From: JBEKSX01 sp049516635
Lineage (GTDB): Bacteria > Bacteroidota > Ignavibacteria > Tepidaquicellales > OLB5
Assembly: GCA_049516635.1 (NCBI GenBank)
Contig: JBEKSX010000020.1
Span: forward strand, 1 to 35,015
Direction: 5' to 3'
DNA length: 35,015 nucleotides
Shown: positions 7,901 to 15,760 of the stretch, in pieces
Layout of the letters: each line of letters starts with the position of its first letter
Numbering within the stretch: position 1 is the stretch's first letter
Program-made: the position numbers and the translations under genes
The notes under the pieces: model-generated
What the model saw: the letters and a program-made list of their open reading frames with translations, nothing else
The model's database searches: none
What the model was told of the DNA's origin: nothing

Positions 7901-9235
7901 GGTGTATAAGATGTTTAATGTCTCCTTGGCGGATTCTTCGAGGAATGAACCCGTTCCTGCCGAACAGGCTTCGTTCATAGCGTAATCGCTCGCAATACCG
8001 TTTGTAAGATGAGTATATTTTGCATCCTGACCACCGATCTCGAATATAGTATCAACGTCCTTATCAAAATATGATGCGGCTACTGCATGTGCGATTATCT
8101 CGTTTATCACGCCTTTTGTCAGAGCATGCAGTGCAGCAATGTGCCTTCCGGAACCCGTCGTCCCGAGACTGATTATCCTGATTGGATTTTTTATCTGGTC
8201 CTTTAATTCTTTGTAGCAGTCGATCGATGCCTGGATAGGATTTCCGTTGGTTCTCAGGTAAACAGATGCAAGAAGTGCATTGTCTTTTACCCTCATTATC
8301 ACAGCTTTTGTTGTAGTAGAGCCGACATCGAGACCTAAGATACAAACATCTCCCGCTTCGGCTTCAGACCTTTGTATCGTTTTGAAAATTACCCTGCTGC
8401 TGTTCCTGTCTAAAGGTTCAAGAGTAGAAAAATTAAGTACATTGGATTTAAATAAATTATCAGTATCAAGTTTCGATTCTCTCTGCAGTCCCCGGATAGA
8501 GGCACCAAGCGCTTCAAAATAGGTTGCTTCGGCAGGTATGTATACATCGGGATATTCATCACGGATAAAACTTACCACACTCTCGTTTTGTGACACTCCT
8601 CCGATAATCACTACTTGTCTCGAATCCTGTTTGGAGAGAAGCTCAATTGTCTTATCTGCTATCATCTTGCAAAGACCTGCAACCACGTGTCCTTTCTCGA
8701 TGCCTTTATTCAAGGCGTGGGTACAATCACTCTTGCAGAACACACTGCATCTTCCCGAAACAACATAGGGTGAATCTTTTCTTGATAATTTTAACGATTC
8801 GTCTATCGACAGGTTCATCCTTCGTATTTGCTGAAGGAAGAACTCCCCTGTACCGGAAGCGCACTTATTTCCTGTGAGGACGGTGTCTATGTTACCTTTT
8901 TCATTCAGGCAGTAAATTATAAAATTCTCGCCGCCCAGACTGGCTATGCATCTGTACTTACCCTCAAGCTTGAGATATCTTACACTCTGTTCGATAGCTT
9001 CGGGCTCCGGTATCATTTCAGTATTTATCAGGTGCTTGAATTTTCTGCCTGTAACTATTACAGAAAGTCCGGAGCAATCGTTCTTCTCAAAATATTCCTG
9101 CAGCATCTTTTTGGGATTCCCGTCATGAATAATGGACGAGGCAGATAATATACATATCTTACCGCCGTTATCTTCTGCATTTACAAAAGATATCGTGGAA
9201 GCACCTATACATATTCCGAGTGATCTTTTTGTCAT
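4970..9235 (-). CDS. Giant acyl-CoA dehydratase activase-like fusion (two BadF/BadG/BcrA/BcrD ATPase domains plus DUF2229/HgdB-like part)
   Basis: This is a 1421-residue cytoplasmic protein. Residues 1-250 form a first activase (ASKHA-fold ATPase) domain with KCASGTGEF at 124-132 and the cysteine-rich GRCSVFCKSDC at 161-171. Residues 297-555 form a second activase domain with GLDVGSTTTK (301-310), EIGGQDAKYT (399-408), EACSAGTGSF (422-431) and NDQCAAF (461-467). A cysteine patch at 585-613 precedes a DUF2229-like region from about 655 (IGISRSFLTNTLYPL). The C-terminal half is HgdB-like, with FSCGPDSF (909-916), TCKEC (1048-1052), GPCRQGQY (1085-1092) and FNCMPS (1341-1346). In the known family, activases bind a 4Fe-4S cluster and use ATP hydrolysis to send low-potential electrons to 2-hydroxyacyl-CoA dehydratases or double-cubane proteins. 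Here activator and acceptor-like parts are fused. No separate dehydratase is nearby and the substrate is unknown. Confidence 0.85.
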   Translation of the reverse strand: MTKRSLGICIGASTISFVNAEDNGGKICILSASSIIHDGNPKKMLQEYFEKNDCSGLSVIVTGRKFKHLINTEMIPEPEAIEQSVRYLKLEGKYRCIASLGGENFIIYCLNEKGNIDTVLTGNKCASGTGEFFLQQIRRMNLSIDESLKLSRKDSPYVVSGRCSVFCKSDCTHALNKGIEKGHVVAGLCKMIADKTIELLSKQDSRQVVIIGGVSQNESVVSFIRDEYPDVYIPAEATYFEALGASIRGLQRESKLDTDNLFKSNVLNFSTLEPLDRNSSRVIFKTIQRSEAEAGDVCILGLDVGSTTTKAVIMRVKDNALLASVYLRTNGNPIQASIDCYKELKDQIKNPIRIISLGTTGSGRHIAALHALTKGVINEIIAHAVAASYFDKDVDTIFEIGGQDAKYTHLTNGIASDYAMNEACSAGTGSFLEESAKETLNILYTDIGDIAFTAGSPLNFNDQCAAFISSDIKNASHEGTSKENIVAGLVYSICMNYVNRVKGNRPVGKKVFMQGGVCYNRAVPYAMSNLINKEIIVPPEPGLMGAFGVALEIKNRIDLGFLQESEFDLENLVNREFSYGKEFICAGGKEKCDRKCSIAIIEVEGKKYPFGGACSKYYNERNHIKIPTEKNDYVRIRQDLVFRKYVSHPAGNGKMIGISRSFLTNTLYPLYYNFFTKLGFKVVLADEIDPIGVDKIRSAFCYPVEIAHGLFQDLINKKVDYIFMPHITQMDSDDDHKYKRLCVFVQGENYYLKTSFDGKDVPKIISPIIDFSRSKETVSKVFVDIAKKLGAGNREAKDAFEYADNIFREMLDEFKVLGNQALKEVESDGEKFGMVLFGRSYNAFAKEANLNIPHKVASKNIVIIPHDLLTNENFGSYENMYWYSGQQILRSARYVKSHKQLFGVYITNFSCGPDSFIISYFRKIMGTKPSLTLELDSHSADVGIETRIDAAIDIIRNYIELSRRGIIRDEESDITSLKVTIEERRLIITDSEGVRHNLTSPEVEVLIPSMGRYSTEAFSAICRSLGINSKPLPIPTSTTLKYGRGLTTCKECLPFILTTGSLVEYIEKNKATGKKLLFFMPHGYGPCRQGQYFILLKDIIKKMQLKDVGVFSMDDEASFDDLGSDFFLKGWIALLIADLVHDAESALQTLAINKEDALQILENGWKNIIEEFSSGTKKDIYDELETFADSLSRIPLVKPLEEAKRVSLIGEIYVRREEFSRGDLVKTLTENGFVVRTAPIIEYLYYTNYLLKKGIIEGLSLKEKTQLIIKDNFQRRIEKKIKKIMEKSKLCGTDMVRIEKTIAYANDLVSEKLVGESILTTGLALREILDESCGVISIGPFNCMPSRLSEAILNKEMTLEGKYRNGKLEKNGYPEEFTTLPFLYVESDGNAFPQITQSKIEIFMMQAEKLHYAMRKKSEVN

Positions 9236-9432
9236 TTATAATGAATTGAGAAAATACGCGTAATAAGCTCTCCAAAGGAAATTAACGTTAAATTTAACCA
9301 TCTTCTGTAATAAGTAAAAGGCAAATGAAATAACCTATACCTGTAATATTCCTTGTTCTTACATATACTTAGTGATTTTGTTAGAAAAAGGCGGGTTTGG
9401 GTCTTGGAAAGAAAGATTAACGGGATTCAGGC

Positions 9433-11910
9433 TTACCCGGATTTAATACTGCTTATAGCTTTTCTAAGGATTTCTTTTAAATCTTCATCATTAGTCCCTT
9501 TCAACAGTTTTTCAAGGTATGGTTTTGAAGAAGGGCTTCCCGCTTTCTCGATCTCTGATATAATCGCACTCAGCACCCACCTATTCTTTGTTGAAAGGAG
9601 CGAGTTAAGAAAATCAATGACGTCAGGGTCTTTTAAATAGTCCGTAAGACCTCTTACAGCGGCTGTCCGCAAGCGGGGGTATTTCCCCTTAACGGCAAAT
9701 TTCATGAAAATATATTTAGCTCTTTCATCTTTAGATTCGGTCAACGCTGCGGCTACATTCCTTCTTATTATTTCTGCATGTGAATCCATGTCTGCAAAGG
9801 GTGCTACGAGGTCATATATTCCATCTTTATCAGCGATCTTTGAAATAGCATTTATTCCGTCAGCTATTATATAGTAATTTGAATCGGTTTTAATTGCATT
9901 TAAAACGAAATCCAGAAGGGCTTTCGTAACCCCTATATCGGGATGTTTTTGTTTGATTTCACCGAGTGCCAAAAGCATTGAACGCCTAACGCGGCTGTCC
10001 TGTTCTGACACATAGTTTTCCGTGATACCGTTTAAAGCATCCTTCAACGAAGAGTTTCCCAGCATCGTTGCGGCTTCGGAGCGGACTCCCCAGTAACCGT
10101 CCGTGGTCATAGCTTTCATCAAACTGCGGACCGTCTGCTCATCATCGATGAAATCCTTCAAGCCGATTACGGCATCTATCCTATCAATAGCATCTTCAGA
10201 TTGTTCAAGCTGGTATAACCAATCCTCCTCCGGTTTTGAAAAATGCAGCTTGCACAATATCCTATTCCCTTTATTAAAGATCACAGAATGCATAGGAGCA
10301 TCTATGTTTAGTGTATAGGTTTTCGGGAGTGAATCAGATACTATCTGATATTCTATTTTAGATTTTTCCGTAACAACTTCCACCGCTACCTGTTCCCGGA
10401 ATATCGAGATAAGCGAATCAGGTTTCTGCTGCTGATATACTGTAAGATAAACAAGGTTGCTGTCTTTGTTGTATGTATAAGCAGCATTATATTCCGGCTG
10501 GCCTGCTTTGTAGATCCATTCATCAAAGAACCATTTCATATTCACTGGTTTCCTGTCTTCGGTGGGATCCATTATGCTTACTTTATAGAATGCATCTATC
10601 AGATCCTGAGTAACTACATTATCAAACTGATGATCGGTTATATAAACATTAAGGGCTTTCCAAAAATCTCTTTCGCCTCTTATATTTCTCAGCATATTCA
10701 ATACGACTGAACCTTTATCATATGAATTAGCTGTAAGCGGTTCATCAGTGTAGATAGGTCTTCTTGTGGTAGAATCGGCTTTTATTGCCGATTCACCTTC
10801 CTTAAAGATATCATAATCGAACTCGTCTTTACCGTTAATATATCCATCATAAAGGGCAGAAAAATAAGTTGCAAAGCTCTCGTTGAGCCATATCTCGTTC
10901 CAGTTCCTGCAAGTGACCACATCGCCCCACCACTGGTGACTGAGCTCATGTGATACAACTCCATAAGCTGAATAATCCGGTTCTGCTTTTTCATCATAGA
11001 TCAAAGCATCGGTAAGCACAGTTGCCGAAACATTTTCCATACCTCCGTAAACAAAATCTTTTACAACTATCTGCGAATATCTGCCCCACGGATAATTAAA
11101 CCCGATTTTTTCTGTAAAAAATTTCACCATATCTGCCGTTTTATCGAATGATTTAAATGCAATGTCCTTCTCGCCAACGGGTATATATGAATATACCGGA
11201 ACTTCATCGTACCTGTCTTCTATGATATCGAAATTTCCTGCTGCGAGCATTACAAGGTATGAGGAATAAGGCTTATCTTCCGCCCAGTGCCACGTTTTCG
11301 TTCCGTCAGTATTGGTTTTAACACTCAGCAGCTGACCGTTGGATAAAGTGATATATTTCCCGTCGAGCGTGATTATTGTTTCGGTCGTTGCCTTATTATT
11401 CGGGAAGTCATAACATGGGAACCAGAAATGGTTATCCTCGCCCTCACCCTGAGTCCATACCTGATAGGGTTTATCAGGGAAAAGCGAGTCCGGGCTTATG
11501 AAATACATCCCTTTTTCAGGATCGTGAGCTGTATATTGAATAGAGTAAACTAAGGTATAATTTGAATCAAATGCGTGTTTAAGGTGGATATTAAGCTCTT
11601 CCTTATTATAATCATACTTAAGACTAACCTGCTGACCGCTATGTTCTATGAAATTTACATATTTAATTTCCAATCCGGCCGCGTCCACTTCGAACGAGTG
11701 GAAATTATTTTTCAGCGGAACAATGGTAGTTGTAGTTAATCCCTCAACTGTTTTTTTAATTAGATCGAGCTTTATTTCTATTTTAATGTGATTGACCTGG
11801 TAGGTTTTGTCCCTATCCGGATTTTCCTGAGAAAAGTTGAGAGTCTGCAGGAAAAGAATTAATGAACAAACGAGAAGTAAGCGTGGAAAAAGGAATGATA
11901 TTTTCTTCAT
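9433..11910 (-). CDS. Secreted M1-family zinc aminopeptidase with C-terminal HEAT repeats
   Basis: The product has 825 residues from the ATG at 11910; a GTG at 11916 would add two residues. The ATG gives a standard signal peptide, MKKISFLFPRLLLVCSLILF. The M1 signature is complete: GGMEN at about 289-293 (substrate N-terminus recognition), zinc ligands in HELSHQWW at about 321-328, and the third ligand Glu in LNESFATYF near 344. From about residue 570 to the end, helical repeats such as WGVRSEAATMLGNSS and ADMDSHAEIIRRNVAAAL look like HEAT repeats. M1 enzymes remove N-terminal residues from peptides. No T9SS tail is present, so a periplasmic location is the simplest inference. A TATTTTTG motif lies 12 bases upstream of the ATG. 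The gene probably starts its own transcript, because an ispG terminator separates the two. Confidence 0.9.
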   Translation of the reverse strand: MKKISFLFPRLLLVCSLILFLQTLNFSQENPDRDKTYQVNHIKIEIKLDLIKKTVEGLTTTTIVPLKNNFHSFEVDAAGLEIKYVNFIEHSGQQVSLKYDYNKEELNIHLKHAFDSNYTLVYSIQYTAHDPEKGMYFISPDSLFPDKPYQVWTQGEGEDNHFWFPCYDFPNNKATTETIITLDGKYITLSNGQLLSVKTNTDGTKTWHWAEDKPYSSYLVMLAAGNFDIIEDRYDEVPVYSYIPVGEKDIAFKSFDKTADMVKFFTEKIGFNYPWGRYSQIVVKDFVYGGMENVSATVLTDALIYDEKAEPDYSAYGVVSHELSHQWWGDVVTCRNWNEIWLNESFATYFSALYDGYINGKDEFDYDIFKEGESAIKADSTTRRPIYTDEPLTANSYDKGSVVLNMLRNIRGERDFWKALNVYITDHQFDNVVTQDLIDAFYKVSIMDPTEDRKPVNMKWFFDEWIYKAGQPEYNAAYTYNKDSNLVYLTVYQQQKPDSLISIFREQVAVEVVTEKSKIEYQIVSDSLPKTYTLNIDAPMHSVIFNKGNRILCKLHFSKPEEDWLYQLEQSEDAIDRIDAVIGLKDFIDDEQTVRSLMKAMTTDGYWGVRSEAATMLGNSSLKDALNGITENYVSEQDSRVRRSMLLALGEIKQKHPDIGVTKALLDFVLNAIKTDSNYYIIADGINAISKIADKDGIYDLVAPFADMDSHAEIIRRNVAAALTESKDERAKYIFMKFAVKGKYPRLRTAAVRGLTDYLKDPDVIDFLNSLLSTKNRWVLSAIISEIEKAGSPSSKPYLEKLLKGTNDEDLKEILRKAISSIKSG

Positions 11911-11931
11911 AAACACTACTACAAAAATAAA

Positions 11932-11958
11932 TAAAAAAGGGGTTATTAACTAACCCCT
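11932..11958 (-). terminator. Rho-independent terminator after ispG
   Basis: On the minus strand AGGGGTTA-GTTAA-TAACCCCT forms a perfect 8-bp stem followed directly by TTTTTATTTATTTTT. It lies 27 bases beyond the ispG stop codon. Confidence 0.85.
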
Positions 11959-11984
11959 ATATACAAATACATTATAGTTTCCCT

Positions 11985-13922
11985 CTAAGGTTCTACCCAC
12001 ATGCCATATTCCTTAATAAGCTCTATGAGCTTATCTACTGCAATCTCTGAATCAATCCCTCTTTGTATTACATCTTTACCTTTGTACAATGTTATCTTCC
12101 CCGGTCCGCTTCCTACATAACCGAAGTCAGCATCCGCCATCTCACCGGGACCGTTCACTATACATCCCATAATGGCAATTTTCACTCCTTTGAGATGCTG
12201 TGTTTTGCTTCGGATCTTCGCCGTTGTCTCCTGAAGGTCGAACTCTGTTCTTCCGCATGAGGGACAGGAGATATACTCTGTTCTGGAGATCCTTGTCCTT
12301 GTTGCCTGCAATATTCCAAAGCTTATGCTGTTTAATTTCTTTAGCGGAATACCTGAAGATTCTATCCAGATCCCGTTGCCAAGACCGTCTATGAGAAGCC
12401 CGCCTATATCGGTTGATGAATAAAGCATTATCTTTTCTGCATCTTCATAATTATATCTCCTGCGTATTATCACGGGTATTTCAATGTGATTGTTCATCAA
12501 TTCAACGAACATACGTCTTAGCTCCGCCATTGCATGTTTATTATCGGTTTCAAATATCAATACGCACTTCTTATCTCCCGATAATGTGCATAATATTTCA
12601 CGGTTAAGGTTATCGATCGAAGCAGAAACAAAATTGACCGTATCCGATCTCTCAGCAGCAGAAAGATATTCATTGATACTGAACAGAGGGAAAGTATCCG
12701 GTTTCTTATGAGTTTCCCAATAACCATAATCTTGTATTTTCCTCAATGTACCCGGCAAAGGATAAGAAACATCACTCCCGCCGAGATAGATAAAATCTGG
12801 GGCTGCATCAGCTATCTTCCACTTATCCGTTCCGCTGTCATAATCGTATCCGATGTCAGATAGATATGCCGGATCCCCAAGCATCTTCCGGTCGGGTGTA
12901 ATTATAACAACCGGAACATTTTTTCCCCCGACCTTGCTCAAGTCGTAAGTCTCCCTGTGCCTGTATTCGAACGGATCGACGGGGTTATCTATAATGACGG
13001 AGATCGGTCTGTGAGGAAGCCTCTCATTATATCTATCAACAATTTTCAAAGCTACGGGAATTTCGGCTTCCGGTTCTTCGGTAAGTGATACACGGATAGT
13101 ATCGCCAATTCCGTCCTCCAGCAGTGTTCCGATACCTGCAGAGGACTTTATCCTTCCATCCTCGCCCTCGCCAGCTTCGGTCACACCAAGATGGAGCGGA
13201 TAGTTCATACCCTCCTCTTCCATTTTATTAACGAGTAGTCTATATGCCTGCACCATTATTTGCGGGTTGCTTGACTTTATAGAAAGAACTATCTCATAAT
13301 ATCCAAGGTCTTCGCAAATCCTCACGAATTCCAGTGCAGATTCCACCATACCAAGAGGGGTGTCACCATAACGATTCATAATGCGGTCGGATAGTGAGCC
13401 GTGGTTAGTTCCGATCCTCATCGCAGTTCCATACTCCTTGCATATCTTCACCAGCGGCGAAAATCTTTCTCTTATTCTTTCCAGCTCGGCTTCATACATT
13501 TCATCGGTATACTGATAGACTTTGAACTTTTTCCTATCCGCATAGTTGCCCGGGTTCACCCTGACTTTTTCGACTATGCGGGCTGCAAGTTCTGCTGCGT
13601 TTGGAGTAAAATGAATATCGGCTATTAGAGGTGTTTTGTATCCCCTCTTCCTTAATTCCCTCTTGATATTCTCCAGGTTTTCGGCGTCCTTCAGAGAAGG
13701 TGCTGTGATACGAATATACTCGGAACCTGCTTCTATCATCCTTATGGATTGCTCCACAGTTGCGATCGTATCCATCGTATCGGTAGTGGTCATGGATTGT
13801 ACGCGGATGGGATTATCCCCGCCGAGGGGAACGTCACCGATGTTAACTTCCCGTGTCCTGTATCTTGAGTATTCCGTCAGGCTGGTGCAGTATTTTTTGG
13901 ATGTCGTTTGAGTGTCCGCCAA
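11985..13922 (-). CDS. ispG: 4-hydroxy-3-methylbut-2-enyl diphosphate synthase, long (insert-containing) form
   Basis: IspG (GcpE) converts 2-C-methyl-D-erythritol 2,4-cyclodiphosphate to HMBPP, the penultimate step of the MEP isoprenoid pathway, with a 4Fe-4S cluster. The N-terminal TIM-barrel signature is present (GDVPLGGDNPIRVQSMTTTDT region, PLIADIHFTPN, VRVNPGNY). The C-terminal reductase-like domain has the cluster ligands Cys553 and Cys556 (CPSCGRTEF) and Cys587 (MGCIVNGPGEMADAD), followed by the conserved Glu594. The length of 645 is typical of the plant/Bacteroidetes/Chlamydia form with a central insert domain, against about 370 in E. coli. The start is a TTG at 13922; an in-frame TAA lies three codons upstream, and no ATG occurs before the conserved N-terminus. 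A strong terminator follows. Confidence 0.95.
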   Translation of the reverse strand: MADTQTTSKKYCTSLTEYSRYRTREVNIGDVPLGGDNPIRVQSMTTTDTMDTIATVEQSIRMIEAGSEYIRITAPSLKDAENLENIKRELRKRGYKTPLIADIHFTPNAAELAARIVEKVRVNPGNYADRKKFKVYQYTDEMYEAELERIRERFSPLVKICKEYGTAMRIGTNHGSLSDRIMNRYGDTPLGMVESALEFVRICEDLGYYEIVLSIKSSNPQIMVQAYRLLVNKMEEEGMNYPLHLGVTEAGEGEDGRIKSSAGIGTLLEDGIGDTIRVSLTEEPEAEIPVALKIVDRYNERLPHRPISVIIDNPVDPFEYRHRETYDLSKVGGKNVPVVIITPDRKMLGDPAYLSDIGYDYDSGTDKWKIADAAPDFIYLGGSDVSYPLPGTLRKIQDYGYWETHKKPDTFPLFSINEYLSAAERSDTVNFVSASIDNLNREILCTLSGDKKCVLIFETDNKHAMAELRRMFVELMNNHIEIPVIIRRRYNYEDAEKIMLYSSTDIGGLLIDGLGNGIWIESSGIPLKKLNSISFGILQATRTRISRTEYISCPSCGRTEFDLQETTAKIRSKTQHLKGVKIAIMGCIVNGPGEMADADFGYVGSGPGKITLYKGKDVIQRGIDSEIAVDKLIELIKEYGMWVEP

Positions 13923-13973
13923 AATGGTTTATTAGGTCTGTAAGTTAATAAAGTTTTAAAAAGCAGGGGTAGT

Positions 13974-14930
13974 TCAATGTATCTTTTTGCTCGCTTCGAA
14001 GAGAATCCTTTTTTCTTCTTCCGTCAGGTTCTTGTATCCTTCTTTGCTTATCTTATCCAGTATTTCATCTATTCTCTCCTGAGAGACCTGGTCTTCGTTT
14101 TTATCATTAATATGGTATTGTGCATCGCTAACATTATCGGGATCGTAATTATATTTTTCATAATATTTATTGCTGTACGTATATCTGGGGGTTTGCGGGG
14201 AATTCGTTTTAGGTCTGGTAAGAGACCTGAAAAAATCCGTAAAGTTTGTTTTAGTAGTTATCAATATATATAAAAATCCCACAACTCCGCCGCCAAGGTG
14301 CGCTACGTGAGCAATCCCGCTTGTGCTGCCGACAGAGAGCAGTTCTATTGCCATATAAATAAGAACAAAGTATTTTGCCCTGATAGGAAACAGGAAATAT
14401 ATAAATATCGGTCTTTCGGGAAACATTAAACCGAATGCGACGAGTACGCCATAAATCGCTCCTGAAGCGCCGATAGTCGGCATATTCATCGTTGTAAAAA
14501 GGGGTGCGATAAAAAGATTGGCAAGCCCTGCGCCGATGCCGCAGATCATATAATAGCCAAAGAATTTCTGCGAGCCCCATATATTTTCCAGCTCCATGCC
14601 GAACATCCACAAAGCGAACATATTAAGAAAAATATGAAGGAAGCCGCCGTGCATGAACATATACGTAATAAGCTGCCAGGGATAAAAAGGAAATAATATG
14701 CTCCCAATCGGGTTAAGTGCAAAGTATTTTAAGAAGATATAAGCAGCGGGCTGGCCGCCTATCTGAAATGAAGGCAATATAAAGTACTGTAATAAGAAGA
14801 CGGCAACATTGGATATCAGAAGGTATTTGATGACAGGGGGGAAGAATGCAAATCCCCCGAACATTGACGGACGGTTATACCTGTAATCGTAATTTTTGTA
14901 GCGATCCTGTTCTTTACTGAATAATCCCAT
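13974..14930 (-). CDS. Rhomboid-family intramembrane serine protease
   Basis: The product has 318 residues. Six or so hydrophobic segments span residues 35-225. The catalytic dyad is visible as Ser156 in GASGA and His211 in HVAHLGGG. FLHIFLNMFALW (98-109) supplies the conserved His/Asn region, and WGSQKFFGYY follows. Rhomboids cut transmembrane segments of membrane-protein substrates. The C-terminal cytoplasmic tail (about 280-318, LDKISKEGYKNLTEEEKRIL) is the small helical tail often seen on Bacteroidetes rhomboids. The ATG overlaps the stop of the upstream nucleotidyltransferase by one base (TAATG), so translation is probably coupled. The natural substrate cannot be told from context. Confidence 0.92.
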   Translation of the reverse strand: MGLFSKEQDRYKNYDYRYNRPSMFGGFAFFPPVIKYLLISNVAVFLLQYFILPSFQIGGQPAAYIFLKYFALNPIGSILFPFYPWQLITYMFMHGGFLHIFLNMFALWMFGMELENIWGSQKFFGYYMICGIGAGLANLFIAPLFTTMNMPTIGASGAIYGVLVAFGLMFPERPIFIYFLFPIRAKYFVLIYMAIELLSVGSTSGIAHVAHLGGGVVGFLYILITTKTNFTDFFRSLTRPKTNSPQTPRYTYSNKYYEKYNYDPDNVSDAQYHINDKNEDQVSQERIDEILDKISKEGYKNLTEEEKRILFEASKKIH

Positions 14931-15661
14931 TAGTTTAAAATTCCTTCAATTTCGGCTGAAGCTCTCTCGAGGTCTGCCGGAGTATCTATTTCCATGGATT
15001 TATATTCTGAAACGTCAACAGCAAAAATCTCGTTCCCTCTCTCAATAAGTTCCTGAAAAGACACTTCATAAAATTCATTTACGTTATTCTCTTTCACTAT
15101 CTTTCTGTCCAGAACTTCCCCTAATTTCTTAAAAAAATCAAGAGAAAACTTCTCAATTCCTATGGATTCACCGTAAGAATCCTCAGGTTTGCTCTCCTTG
15201 CCTATCTGCTTAATTCTATTGCTCTTGTCTATTGTTACCTTGATCTCTTCTTCACCTAGCTTATGATTTGTATTTACAGCCAGGCAATTTTCATATCCCG
15301 AATTCAGCAGTTTTGATATTATCCGGGGGTCGAATAATATATCACTGTCCAGAAGCATACATTCACTGTTAACATGATCTTTTGTCATCCAGAGCGAATA
15401 GCTGTTATTATTATTCTCGTAATCAGGATTGGTCAAATAAGTAATTTTCAATCCCGGATACTTAGCTGACACAAAATCCTTTATCATTTTTTCCCTGTAG
15501 CCCGTCACCATAATGTACTCTTCGATATGATTTTGCATTATATTATCGATAATCATCTCCAGTATGGTCCTGCCCCGGATCTTAAGCAAGCATTTGGGGG
15601 TAGAATCCGTTAAAGGACGAAGCCTTTTTGATATTCCGGCTGCTAATATGATCGCCTGCAT
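14930..15661 (-). CDS. Sugar-phosphate/choline-phosphate-type nucleotidyltransferase
   Basis: This 243-residue protein has the NTP_transferase fold. The nucleotide-binding signature is AAGISKRLRPLT...PKCLL (7-25), VTGYREKMI is at 52-60, and the metal-binding LLDSDILFD is at 103-111. NPDYENNNNSYSLW (78-91) resembles the region found in LicC-type phosphocholine cytidylyltransferases more than that of glucose-1-phosphate thymidylyltransferases. The likely job is to make an activated head group or sugar (a CDP- or NDP-linked compound) for surface glycans or lipids, in keeping with the GT-C-like membrane protein just upstream. The exact nucleotide and substrate are not determinable here. The stop codon overlaps the rhomboid start. 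Confidence 0.85.
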   Translation of the reverse strand: MQAIILAAGISKRLRPLTDSTPKCLLKIRGRTILEMIIDNIMQNHIEEYIMVTGYREKMIKDFVSAKYPGLKITYLTNPDYENNNNSYSLWMTKDHVNSECMLLDSDILFDPRIISKLLNSGYENCLAVNTNHKLGEEEIKVTIDKSNRIKQIGKESKPEDSYGESIGIEKFSLDFFKKLGEVLDRKIVKENNVNEFYEVSFQELIERGNEIFAVDVSEYKSMEIDTPADLERASAEIEGILN

Positions 15662-15760
15662 TATTTTAATAAAATTTGAATATATAAAATAGCTGTTTAT
15701 GTAATTAATTTCAGTGAAGAAAAAATGCAGTTGGATATGTTCTTGGGCTCAATACGGGCA

